Shown: positions 57,039-64,000 of the stretch, in pieces
Layout: each line of letters opens with the position of its first letter
How positions within the stretch are numbered: the first letter of the stretch is position 1
Assembly (NCBI RefSeq): GCF_000507185.2
Contig: NZ_AYTM02000002.1
Span: forward strand, 3,383,501-3,447,500
DNA length: 64,000 nucleotides
DNA from: Pseudomonas syringae KCTC 12500
Lineage (GTDB): Bacteria > Pseudomonadota > Gammaproteobacteria > Pseudomonadales > Pseudomonadaceae
Direction of reading: 5' to 3'
The notes under the pieces: model-generated
Database searches by the model: none
The model's input: the letters and a program-made list of their open reading frames with translations, nothing else
Told to the model about the DNA's origin: nothing
Program-made: the position numbers and the translations under genes

Positions 57039-58256
57039 TCAGACAATGCTTCCAAGTTTGAAGATGGGGAGGTACATGGCAATGACAAGGCCGCCGACGA
57101 TCACTCCCAAAAAGGCCATGATCATCGGTTCCATAAGGCTGGTCAGATTGTCGACCATGTTATCGACTTCGTCCTCATAGTAGGTAGCGACCTTGTCGAG
57201 CATGGTGTCCAAGGCGCCGGACTCTTCGCCAATCGCGGTCATCTGTATCGCAAGGCTCGGAAATACTCCTGTTGAACGCATCGAAAAATTCAGTTGCATG
57301 CCCGTGGAGACGTCCTGTTTTACCTTGATGACTGCATTTTTAAATACTACATTGCCAGTCGCTCCGGCGACTGAGTCCAAAGCCTCCACAAGCGGGACGC
57401 CAGCGGCAAAAGTCGTAGCAAGTGTGCGCGCATAGCGAGCTACCGAAGATTTGAAAATAAGAGGCCCGATGAGGGGGGCTTTTAGCAAAAGACGATCAAG
57501 GCCGTCGCGAAATTTTTGAGATTTTTTGTAGGCCCGCTTAAATAAAAAAAAACCTGCAAACAATAAACCGACAATTATCAGCCACCATTCCTGAACAATG
57601 TTTGATAGACCAATAACCATCAGAGTAAACGCAGGTAAGTCAGCACCAAAGCCAGCAAATACGGATTGGAACTGCGGTACCACCTTGATCAACAAAATAC
57701 CTGACACAATAATCGCTACGATCAACACGGCGATTGGGTATGTCATGGCTTTTTTAATTTTGGCTTTTAGCTTTTCGGTCTTCTCCTTGTAGCTAGCGAC
57801 CCGGTCCAGAAGACTTTCAAGTGCCCCCGCTTGCTCGCCGGCATCTACCAGATTGCAAAACAGGTCATCGAAATATTCCGGTTTCTGTCGCAACGCCGTC
57901 GCAAAGCTGTTGCCTGCCGACACTTCCTGCTTTAACGAGCTCACAAGTGTACGCATGTTTGGGTTTTCAGCGCCCTCGCTGATGATGTCAAACGACTGCA
58001 GCAACGGCACGCCAGCCTTCATCATCGTTGCCATCTGCCGAGAAAAAAACGCGATGTCCAATGGCTTGATCTTCTTGCCTTTGCCGAAGATCGATGCGGA
58101 CTTCTTGCGTACCTTGGTGGGGTTGATGCCTTGTTTGCGCAATTGGGCTTTTACGAGTGCCATATTATGGCCGCTCAGTTCGCCACTGGCTTTAGTGCCC
58201 TTCTTGTCCACACCTTCCCACGTGTAAACGATGACTTTGACTGCCTTGCTGGCCAT
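57039..58256 (-). CDS. pilC: Type IV pilus inner-membrane platform PilC
   Basis: 405 residues, GspF/PilC fold duplicated twice: KPLDIAFFSRQMATMMKAGV and VARYARTLATTFAAGVPLVE, each followed by membrane helices. Couples the ATPase to pilin assembly. Codon use within 57.3-57.8 kb is somewhat AT-richer than in pilB, suggesting a recombined segment. Confidence 0.95.
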   Translation of the reverse strand: MASKAVKVIVYTWEGVDKKGTKASGELSGHNMALVKAQLRKQGINPTKVRKKSASIFGKGKKIKPLDIAFFSRQMATMMKAGVPLLQSFDIISEGAENPNMRTLVSSLKQEVSAGNSFATALRQKPEYFDDLFCNLVDAGEQAGALESLLDRVASYKEKTEKLKAKIKKAMTYPIAVLIVAIIVSGILLIKVVPQFQSVFAGFGADLPAFTLMVIGLSNIVQEWWLIIVGLLFAGFFLFKRAYKKSQKFRDGLDRLLLKAPLIGPLIFKSSVARYARTLATTFAAGVPLVEALDSVAGATGNVVFKNAVIKVKQDVSTGMQLNFSMRSTGVFPSLAIQMTAIGEESGALDTMLDKVATYYEDEVDNMVDNLTSLMEPMIMAFLGVIVGGLVIAMYLPIFKLGSIV

Positions 58257-58258
58257 GC

Positions 58259-59953
58259 TTAATCCTTGGTCACGCGGTTGACTTCTTCAAGGCTGGTGAT
58301 GCCCTGCATGGCTTTTGACAGGCCCGAGGTTCGCAGGTCATTGAAGCCGTCCTTGCGCATCTGCCTGGAAATCTCAAGTGAGTTACCTTCTTCCATGATA
58401 ATGCGCTCCAGCTCCGCTGTTTTCTTGACCACCTCATAAATGCCGACTCGGCCTCTATAACCACCATTGCAATGCTCGCAGCCCATCGGCCCATAGATCT
58501 TGAACGTACCGATCTTCGCCTCTGGAAAGCCTTCTTTAATCAACGTCTCGCGAGGAATATCGAGTTCTTTCTTGCAATGGCTACACAGCTTGCGCGCCAG
58601 TCGCTGCGCAATAATCAGGTTTATTGCGGTGGCAATGTTGAACGCTGCAACGCCCATATGATGCAGTCGAGTCAATGTTTCTGCTGCGCTGTTGGTGTGC
58701 AGAGTTGAGAGCACCATGTGGCCGGTTTGCGACGCCTTAATAGCGATTTCGGCGGTTTCCAGGTCGCGAATCTCGCCGACCATGATTACGTCGGGATCTT
58801 GACGCAGGAAGGCGCGCAGTGCCTGAGAAAAGTCCAACCCTTGGCGCGGGTTGACGTTGACCTGATTGATACCTTCCAGGTTGATCTCTACCGGGTCTTC
58901 GGCTGTGGATATGTTGATGTCCACGGTATTGAGAATATTCAGGCCCGTATACAGCGAAACTGTCTTGCCGGAACCCGTGGGGCCGGTCACAAGAATCATG
59001 CCTTGCGGCTGTTTCAACGCCTCCAGATACAAAGCCTTTTGTTCTGGCTCATAGCCCAGCGCATCGATACCCATCTGAGCGCTGGTCGGGTCGAGGATCC
59101 GCATCACGATCTTTTCGCCCCACAGTGTGGGCAAGGTATTCATGCGAAAATCGATGGCCTTTGTTTTGGACACCCGCAACTTGACCCTTCCGTCCTGCGG
59201 TTTGCGTCGTTCCGAAATATCGAGGCTGGCCATGACCTTCAGACGCGCAGCAATACGGTTTGCCAAATGGATCGGCGGTCTGGCGACTTCGTGCAGGATG
59301 CCATCGGTACGCAAACGTACGCGGAAGATCTTTTCATAGGGCTCGAAGTGCAAGTCGGATGATCCTAGTCGGATGGCATCCATAAGCATCTTGTTGACGA
59401 AGCGCACCACCGGGGCATCGTCAGCGTCATTCTGTGTAGCTAGAGTGGTTTCCTTGCCATCCGCCGGTTCGATATCCAGGCCCAGATCGACATCCTCCAG
59501 ATTGCCCAGACCGCTATCGCTGTCAAAAAACCGGTCTATCGCAACAGTCAGCTTGTCATCTTCAACCAGAATCGCTTCGGTGTTCAGACCTGTGCTGAAC
59601 TGAATATCTGTCACTGCCTGATGATTAGTCGGGTCCGAGATTGCAATGAAAAGCTTATTGCCGCGTCGCCAAAGCGGCAGCGCATGATGCTGTCTAACCA
59701 GCTTTTCACTGACCAGCCCCTTAGGCTGGCTTTCCTTGTCCAAGCTGGCGAGGTCCATGAACGGCACGCCGAACTGATCGGAGGCCAATTCTGCCAGCGT
59801 CAGGCTTTTGACCAGTTTGTGCTGAACTAGATAGCTCACCAACGAAATCTTGTCGCGGCGCGCCTGCTGGTACGCTTGCTGCGCAACAGGTTCAGTAAGT
59901 AGCTCGGCTAGGACCAATTGTTTGGCCAAGCCAGTGAGGACAGCATCAGTCAT
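58259..59953 (-). CDS. pilB: Type IV pilus assembly ATPase PilB
   Basis: 564 residues from ATG 59953. N-terminal N1 domain, then the GspE/PilB ATPase with Walker A GPTGSGKT (324-331), Asp box, Walker B (DPDVIMVGEIRD) and a four-Cys zinc site near the C-terminus (CSHC, CEHC). It powers pilus extension. Confidence 0.96.
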   Translation of the reverse strand: MTDAVLTGLAKQLVLAELLTEPVAQQAYQQARRDKISLVSYLVQHKLVKSLTLAELASDQFGVPFMDLASLDKESQPKGLVSEKLVRQHHALPLWRRGNKLFIAISDPTNHQAVTDIQFSTGLNTEAILVEDDKLTVAIDRFFDSDSGLGNLEDVDLGLDIEPADGKETTLATQNDADDAPVVRFVNKMLMDAIRLGSSDLHFEPYEKIFRVRLRTDGILHEVARPPIHLANRIAARLKVMASLDISERRKPQDGRVKLRVSKTKAIDFRMNTLPTLWGEKIVMRILDPTSAQMGIDALGYEPEQKALYLEALKQPQGMILVTGPTGSGKTVSLYTGLNILNTVDINISTAEDPVEINLEGINQVNVNPRQGLDFSQALRAFLRQDPDVIMVGEIRDLETAEIAIKASQTGHMVLSTLHTNSAAETLTRLHHMGVAAFNIATAINLIIAQRLARKLCSHCKKELDIPRETLIKEGFPEAKIGTFKIYGPMGCEHCNGGYRGRVGIYEVVKKTAELERIIMEEGNSLEISRQMRKDGFNDLRTSGLSKAMQGITSLEEVNRVTKD

Positions 59954-60115
59954 AAAACCACCAGACACGGACAATGGGTGGGTTATAGCGCAGTCGGGCG
60001 GTGCTGCCAAATGGCAGAGAGACATGTGACGAAAATTGTCAGTTTCTGCTGATTTCTGAGCCTTTCAGAGTCGTGTATTCGCATATTTTTGCTGCGATTA
60101 GGGTGGTGGTATTGT

Positions 60116-60131
60116 TGGCACGACCTATGCT
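60116..60131 (+). promoter_or_regulatory. Sigma-54 promoter of pilA
   Basis: TGGCACGACCTATGCT: GG at -24 and GC at -12 separated by exactly 10 bp, 48 bp before the pilA start. Sigma-54/PilR control of pilA is established in Pseudomonas. Confidence 0.85.
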
Positions 60132-60178
60132 TGCTCGTTTTTAAGGCACCACATAATTGACGCCTCGGAGAAGTAACA

Positions 60179-60613
60179 ATGAAAGCACAAAAAGGTTTTA
60201 CGTTAATCGAACTCATGATCGTAGTTGCGATCATCGGTATCCTGGCTGCCGTCGCAATCCCTTCATATAATACTTACACACTAAAGGCTAAGGTTTCTGA
60301 GGCCTCTGCAATTTCTGCTCCGGCGCAGCAAGCACTTGCGCTGGCTTTCAATGACGGTAGTCTATCGGCTGCAACAACAAATGCATCTTTAGGTTTGCCG
60401 GCTGCTGCTAGCATAACTAGTAAGTATGTTACTTCTGTCACTGCTGTTGGCACCTCGGCAACCGCAGGTACTGTTACAGTTGTAATGCAAGGTACCGGTA
60501 GCGCTGATGTAGATACAAAAAACGTTGTATATACAATGACATGTGTTGCGAGTGCTCAGTGCACATGGACTGTTGGTGGGACGGTTACAGCCGCTTATCT
60601 TCCTAAAACCTAA
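60179..60613 (+). CDS. pilA: Type IV major pilin PilA
   Basis: 144 residues. Short leader cut by PilD between G6 and F7, then the class III N-methyl signature [20 protein letters not shown] with the essential Glu5 of the mature protein. A C-terminal disulfide loop is framed by C122 and C128. The short loop and Thr/Ala-rich body resemble group II-like or P. syringae pilins. Divergent from pilB, with 225 bp between the starts. Confidence 0.95.
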   Translation: MKAQKGFTLIELMIVVAIIGILAAVAIPSYNTYTLKAKVSEASAISAPAQQALALAFNDGSLSAATTNASLGLPAAASITSKYVTSVTAVGTSATAGTVTVVMQGTGSADVDTKNVVYTMTCVASAQCTWTVGGTVTAAYLPKT

Positions 60614-60646
60614 TGGTTGAATCCTCTTTTTAAAGGGGGTAGAGTT

Positions 60647-60667
60647 AGCCCGGTCGTCGACTGGGCT
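60647..60667 (+). terminator. Probable pilA terminator
   Basis: AGCCC-GGTCGTCGACT-GGGCT stem (extended by internal pairs) followed by ATTCTTT, 34 bp past the pilA stop. Confidence 0.65.
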
Positions 60668-60913
60668 ATTCTTTATGTTCCGTTTGTGTGCTGTGAGTTT
60701 TTAAGTGCTCCGTCTTGCTAAAGCTATCCGTGATGGCTTACTGTATTTCGGTTGGTTATAAAGGTTTTCTGAGGTGGTATTAAATGTTGTAAATGGCTAT
60801 TTGCGGTACCTTGGTTTTGCTGTTGGCGTTTTCAGCTAGTGTAATGGTCTTCTTAATGCATATGTCACACTAACGCCAGTCACTGTGTCAACTGTGGTTT
60901 ACCTCCTGCCAAT
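60668..60913. other. Intergenic region past pilA
   Basis: No gene seen. AT-rich, with scattered stops in all frames; no repeat or regulatory motif identified. Confidence 0.4.
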
Positions 60914-61051
60914 TCAACCTATTTCATCCCTCCGCTCCAACCTAAGCCTATACCCAATCTCCGCAATCGCAGGCAGCAACTCCAGCCCCAACTCCGAAAG
61001 ACTGTACTCCGCAGAAGGCGGCGAAGTCGCAAGCACCGTCCTAATCACATG
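60914..61051 (-). pseudogene. C-terminal remnant of an HxlR-family regulator
   Basis: The minus strand reads 45 codons ending TSPPSAEYSLSELGLELLPA, then IAEIGYRLRLERRDEIG and TGA. This matches the last helix-turn-helix wing and tail of HxlR regulators (YSLTELG-type motif). An in-frame stop (TAA at 61052-61054) lies immediately upstream, and no start or N-terminal part exists, so the rest of the gene has been deleted. Confidence 0.7.
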
Positions 61052-61274
61052 TTAGACTCACCTGTTGAAACGATAACGCCCCCGGCGGATGTGCTTCGTT
61101 GGGGGCGCTTTGATTCGATTGCTTGGTGTTATGCGATGGCATTGTAGGACATTTCAGCTTTTGCATTAGGTCACTTCCTGATTCACTTCGGTTACCGAAA
61201 CGTTCGTTGATTGATATCCGAATCAAGCCCAGAATTACCCACCCGATTACTCCACACATGAGAAGAGAGGGGCT
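61052..61274. other. Spacer with a hairpin upstream of the DUF433 gene
   Basis: No gene supported. CGCCCCC (61077-61083) and GGGGGCG (61101-61107) can pair across an open loop, a possible terminator relic. Confidence 0.4.
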
Positions 61275-61967
61275 ATGAACACCACCGCATTACCCAGTCG
61301 CCTCCTCGGTGTGGGCCTATACACCCCAGCAGAAGCGTCCTCATACACTGGCATTCCAGCAAAGGACATTCGTAGATGGATGTTTGGCTATAGCGCGGCA
61401 GGCGTCGATCACCCCGGCCTCTGGACGCCAGAGGTTGCATTTCTCGACGACAAGCTGCTCGGCTTCCACGACCTGCTGGAAATTCGTTTTGTTCATGCAT
61501 TTCGCCAGCACGGCGTCAGCTTCCAAGCGATCCGCAGCGCCTCGTTGCAAGCCAGAGAAATGTTCGGTCAGCTCTACCCGTTTACGTGCAGACGCTTTCA
61601 AACCGACGGTCGGGATATTTTCGCGACCGTCCTGGATGAAACGGGTGATGAGGCTCTGCTGGATCTGGTGAAGCGGCAATACGCGTTCAAGCAGGTCATT
61701 ACGCCCTCTCTGTACGAGGGCATTGATTACGCAGGTGAAGAGTCGGCAAAGCGCTGGTATCCGGTCAAGCGAAGCAAGGCAGTCGTTTTGGACCCCGCAA
61801 GGAATTTTGGCAAACCGGTGTTGGCAACAACGGGAATCGACACAGCAACGACCTATCATTCTTATCTAGCTGAAGGCCAGAACGCGAAGCGTGTGGCTTT
61901 ACTCTATGAGATTGCGCCTGTCGCAGTGAAAGCAGCCGTTAACTATGAGCGTAGCCACGCAGCTTAA
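61275..61967 (+). CDS. DUF433 protein, antitoxin-like
   Basis: 230 residues, AGAGAGGGG upstream. N-terminal MerR/HTH-like part (LYTPAEASSYTGIPAKDIRR) and family blocks LLGFHDLLEIRFVHAFRQHG, FQTDGRDIFATVLDETGDEA, QYAFKQVITPSLY, VVLDPARNFGKPV and the DUF433 tail VALLYEIAPVAVKAAVNYE. Relatives usually sit beside a PIN-like DUF5615 toxin. None follows here: the next gene is on the opposite strand. Confidence 0.8.
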   Translation: MNTTALPSRLLGVGLYTPAEASSYTGIPAKDIRRWMFGYSAAGVDHPGLWTPEVAFLDDKLLGFHDLLEIRFVHAFRQHGVSFQAIRSASLQAREMFGQLYPFTCRRFQTDGRDIFATVLDETGDEALLDLVKRQYAFKQVITPSLYEGIDYAGEESAKRWYPVKRSKAVVLDPARNFGKPVLATTGIDTATTYHSYLAEGQNAKRVALLYEIAPVAVKAAVNYERSHAA

Positions 61968-62014
61968 GATACGTGGCCAGGCAGTTACTGACTGCTCAGG
62001 TCAGGGATTGGCTT

Positions 62015-62560
62015 CTACCTCACCACCCCATCAACCCGCGCCCGCCCCTTAAACCTCCTCCTAACCCCAACCACAACCATCACCACCAACAACCCCACCA
62101 CCACAAAAAAGATCGTGTTAAAAACCGGAAACGGCTGATCACGACTCGTCACCGCTTCAACTTCGGTCACGTTGGGAAACATCGACAGGATGGTTATCCG
62201 CCAACCGTAGTAACGGATCAAAGCCAGTTGCTGGGAATCACGCGAGTAGCCTTGGGCTTTGGCCTGGATGTCGGCGGAGTCGAATTTGAAGTACCACGGG
62301 AAGCTCCAGCCGGTGTCTTCGTTGCGGTAGACCACGACTTTCTTGCTGTCCGGGTCTTCGGTGTTGATGAAGTACACGTCGCGGGTCGGGCCGTCTGCCG
62401 GGTTTTCGGCGTTGATGACGCCGTCGGCGTCCATTCTTTTGACTTCCACGCCGGTGATCATCACGACATCATGGCGCGGCAGGACGTAGTAGAGGCTTAA
62501 TGCGCCGATCCCCAGTGCAACGAATACCACAAGCCAAATCGACCTTCTCAGCCACTTCAT
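62015..62560 (-). CDS. DUF1523 membrane protein
   Basis: 181 residues. N-terminal membrane helix (SIWLVVFVALGIGALSLYYV), a periplasmic beta domain with DVYFINTEDPDSKKVVVYRN and WSFPWYFKFDSADIQAKAQG, and a C-terminal helix (FNTIFFVVVGLLVVMVVVGV) with a basic tail. Family of unknown function. Confidence 0.85.
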   Translation of the reverse strand: MKWLRRSIWLVVFVALGIGALSLYYVLPRHDVVMITGVEVKRMDADGVINAENPADGPTRDVYFINTEDPDSKKVVVYRNEDTGWSFPWYFKFDSADIQAKAQGYSRDSQQLALIRYYGWRITILSMFPNVTEVEAVTSRDQPFPVFNTIFFVVVGLLVVMVVVGVRRRFKGRARVDGVVR

Positions 62561-62679
62561 ACCAGCGTCCTCTGTTTAAAATTGCGTGACTTTGCCCTAA
62601 TCCGAACATTTCGAAGCAAAACAGTTATTACAAAATTCGACAAGGCCGTTGCTGACGGCGTTGTCTCCCGGAGATTGAC

Positions 62680-63678
62680 ATGATTTGGTTCCTTGAAGGG
62701 CAATCCAGCCAGCGTGAAGTGATCATGGGGGCGCGCGATGCGCTACCTGCGTCGGTGCAGATCATCGCTTCGCATCGCCAGCAGCGCTCCGAAATCACCG
62801 GGCAGGCCGATGTGGCGCTGCAAGAGCCGGTCGATAACGACGAGCGTATCGACTGGGTGCTGCACACCGCTCGCTCGCTGGGCGTCAAGATTATTGTCGC
62901 CGGCCGGATAGGCAGCTTTTACGAAGCGCAGCGTGCGCGTTTTGTCGCTGAAGGGTTGGACCTCGTCACCGGCGGAACGTCCCTGCAGACCTTCATGGAT
63001 GTCGATGACAAGAGTCGTTTCACGGCAGCGGCCGAGGCGGCGGGGCTGGCATGTATTCCGGGGATTGCCGTCAGCAATGCCGAGGAGTTGCAGGCGGCTT
63101 ACGATGCGTTGGCGGTGTCTGGCGAGGTGTGCATCAAGCCGGTGGTCGGGATTTACGGGCGCGGCTTTTGGCGCTTCAAGACCGACGTTGACGATTTTCG
63201 TTGTTTCGCCAACCCCGATGCGCGTGAAACGACCTTTCAGGCGTACCTTAATGCTTATCGTCAGGCTGATGACGTGCCGGCCATGCTGCTCATGCCGTAT
63301 ATGCCGGGCAGTGAGTGTTCGGTGGACATGGTCTGCGAGCACGGCAAGGCGGTTGCCGTCGTCGGGCGGCGCAAGGTGGGGCTCAATCAGACCTTCGAGC
63401 GTGACAGCGAAGCTGTACAGCTCGCGGTACGTGCGGCGGAGCATTTTGCCTGCGACGGGCTGATCAATGTGCAGACCCGCGACGACGCGGATGGCAAGCC
63501 GCGCTTGCTGGAGATCAACCCGCGTTATTCAGGCGGCATTGGCTACACCCGTGAAACCGGCATCAACCTGCCGGGTATTTTCGCGGCAAGGCGTCTCGGC
63601 TTGAAAGAACCGGAAACACATTGGCTCGAAGATATCCGCGTCAAGGCCATCACGGTCGCTGTACGGGCCTCGGTTTGA
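62680..63678 (+). CDS. ATP-grasp ligase of a Ter-type cluster
   Basis: 332 residues. ATP-grasp features: SGEVCIKPVVGIYGRGFWRF (ATP-binding Lys), MLLMPYMPGSECSVDMVCEH, RDDADGKPRLLEINPRYSGG (metal-binding Glu/Asn). It joins an acid to an amine with ATP through an acyl phosphate. ATP-grasp genes of this sort are known partners of TerD-family genes in predicted stress/metabolite systems; a TerD-like gene starts 54 bp downstream, which supports the same here. Substrate unknown. Confidence 0.85.
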   Translation: MIWFLEGQSSQREVIMGARDALPASVQIIASHRQQRSEITGQADVALQEPVDNDERIDWVLHTARSLGVKIIVAGRIGSFYEAQRARFVAEGLDLVTGGTSLQTFMDVDDKSRFTAAAEAAGLACIPGIAVSNAEELQAAYDALAVSGEVCIKPVVGIYGRGFWRFKTDVDDFRCFANPDARETTFQAYLNAYRQADDVPAMLLMPYMPGSECSVDMVCEHGKAVAVVGRRKVGLNQTFERDSEAVQLAVRAAEHFACDGLINVQTRDDADGKPRLLEINPRYSGGIGYTRETGINLPGIFAARRLGLKEPETHWLEDIRVKAITVAVRASV

Positions 63679-63732
63679 TCGTGATAATAGATTTTTGCTA
63701 TCACTAATCGCTCTTATCAGGGAGGATCGGGC

Positions 63733-64000
63733 ATGAAGCTTCTTGCGCCAGGTGCAAACACTGCTTTAGCTAACGCCCACTGCACCTGGAACCTGGAGAG
63801 CGGTAAGTCTTCGGTTTTTGGTGAGTACGCAGCGGTCGCCTTGCTGGCGGTCAACGACAAGCGCCAGCCGATGGGCGATCCAGCGCTGCTGCAACAGGAA
63901 CAAGGCTGGATGGAGTGGAGCGGCGGCCCTCAGGATGTTGGCTGCACGTTAAGGCTGGACAGGCTCCCGACGGGCAGTGATCGCGTGCTGCTGATGGTCT
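63733..64000 (+). CDS. TerD-family stress protein (truncated by window edge)
   Basis: 89 codons visible from ATG 63733 (GGAGGA upstream): MKLLAPGANTALANAHCTWN, then VALLAVNDKRQPMGDPALLQ, WMEWSGGPQDVGCTLRLDRL. The strand pattern and the calcium-binding-like Asp residues fit TerD/TerA/CABP relatives. Stress or tellurite-resistance modules couple these with ATP-grasp enzymes. Confidence 0.7.
   Translation, partial: MKLLAPGANTALANAHCTWNLESGKSSVFGEYAAVALLAVNDKRQPMGDPALLQQEQGWMEWSGGPQDVGCTLRLDRLPTGSDRVLLMV

Overview
The window is a chromosomal segment of a plant-pathogenic Pseudomonas, almost certainly of the Pseudomonas syringae complex. The evidence is a type III effector cluster (hopAG1-hopAH1-hopAI1) with HrpL-type promoters, a levansucrase preceded by a phage Com-like gene, a sucrose uptake locus, typical Pseudomonas REP sequences, and a type IV pilus locus (pilA / pilBCD-coaE-yacG).

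Positions 1-7103 are the end of an integrative and conjugative element of the PAPI-1/pKLC102/PFGI-1 kind. Ten minus-strand genes run in one tight array from parA (soj) through a coiled-coil protein, a DUF2786 protein, a DnaB-like helicase, a zinc-ribbon protein, a HicA-like toxin with a ribbon-helix-helix partner, parB and a truncated DUF2857-like gene. The element stops at a 3' tRNA-Lys fragment (attachment site). An intact tRNA-Pro follows. Its 3' end and downstream spacer are repeated 706 bp further on, which marks a second, tiny insertion or duplication. Positions 7.3-14.3 kb are accessory: an orphan secreted protein, a GHL10/DUF187 glycosidase-like protein, levansucrase with its Com leader gene, a MEKHLA protein and an extra trpC.

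Positions 14.4-24.9 kb hold a chemoreceptor and a sucrose regulon: LacI-type repressor, GH32 sucrose hydrolase, an MsmX/MalK-type ABC importer and a ScrY-like porin, with a perfect operator palindrome between the divergent units. Positions 25-30.3 kb carry an SMP-30 lactonase, a cupin-like protein, YagU, a LysR regulator, a small hydrophilic protein, a type II haloacid dehalogenase and a DUF421 protein. Positions 30.5-37.5 kb form a second LacI-controlled catabolic operon: an FrcBCA-like sugar importer with a phosphotriesterase-family hydrolase, a glutamine-amidotransferase-like protein and an M20 deacylase. I cannot name its substrate.

Positions 37.9-42.7 kb are the effector cluster: HopAG1 (ADP-ribosyltransferase-like + kinase-like + Nudix), HopAH1 (harpin-like tail + GH5-like domain) and HopAI1 (phosphothreonine lyase). 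Positions 42.8-51.5 kb are a complete chemotaxis operon (MCP, cheY, STAS, cheA, MCP, cheW, cheR, cheD, cheB). Positions 51.9-60.6 kb are core genes: ndh, a MOSC protein, DUF1780, yacG-coaE-pilD-pilC-pilB and the divergent pilA with a sigma-54 promoter. The right end (60.9-64.0 kb) holds a decayed HxlR regulator, an orphan DUF433 protein, a DUF1523 protein and the start of a Ter-type stress cluster (ATP-grasp + TerD-like).

All assignments come from reading the sequence and recalled family features. No database search was run.
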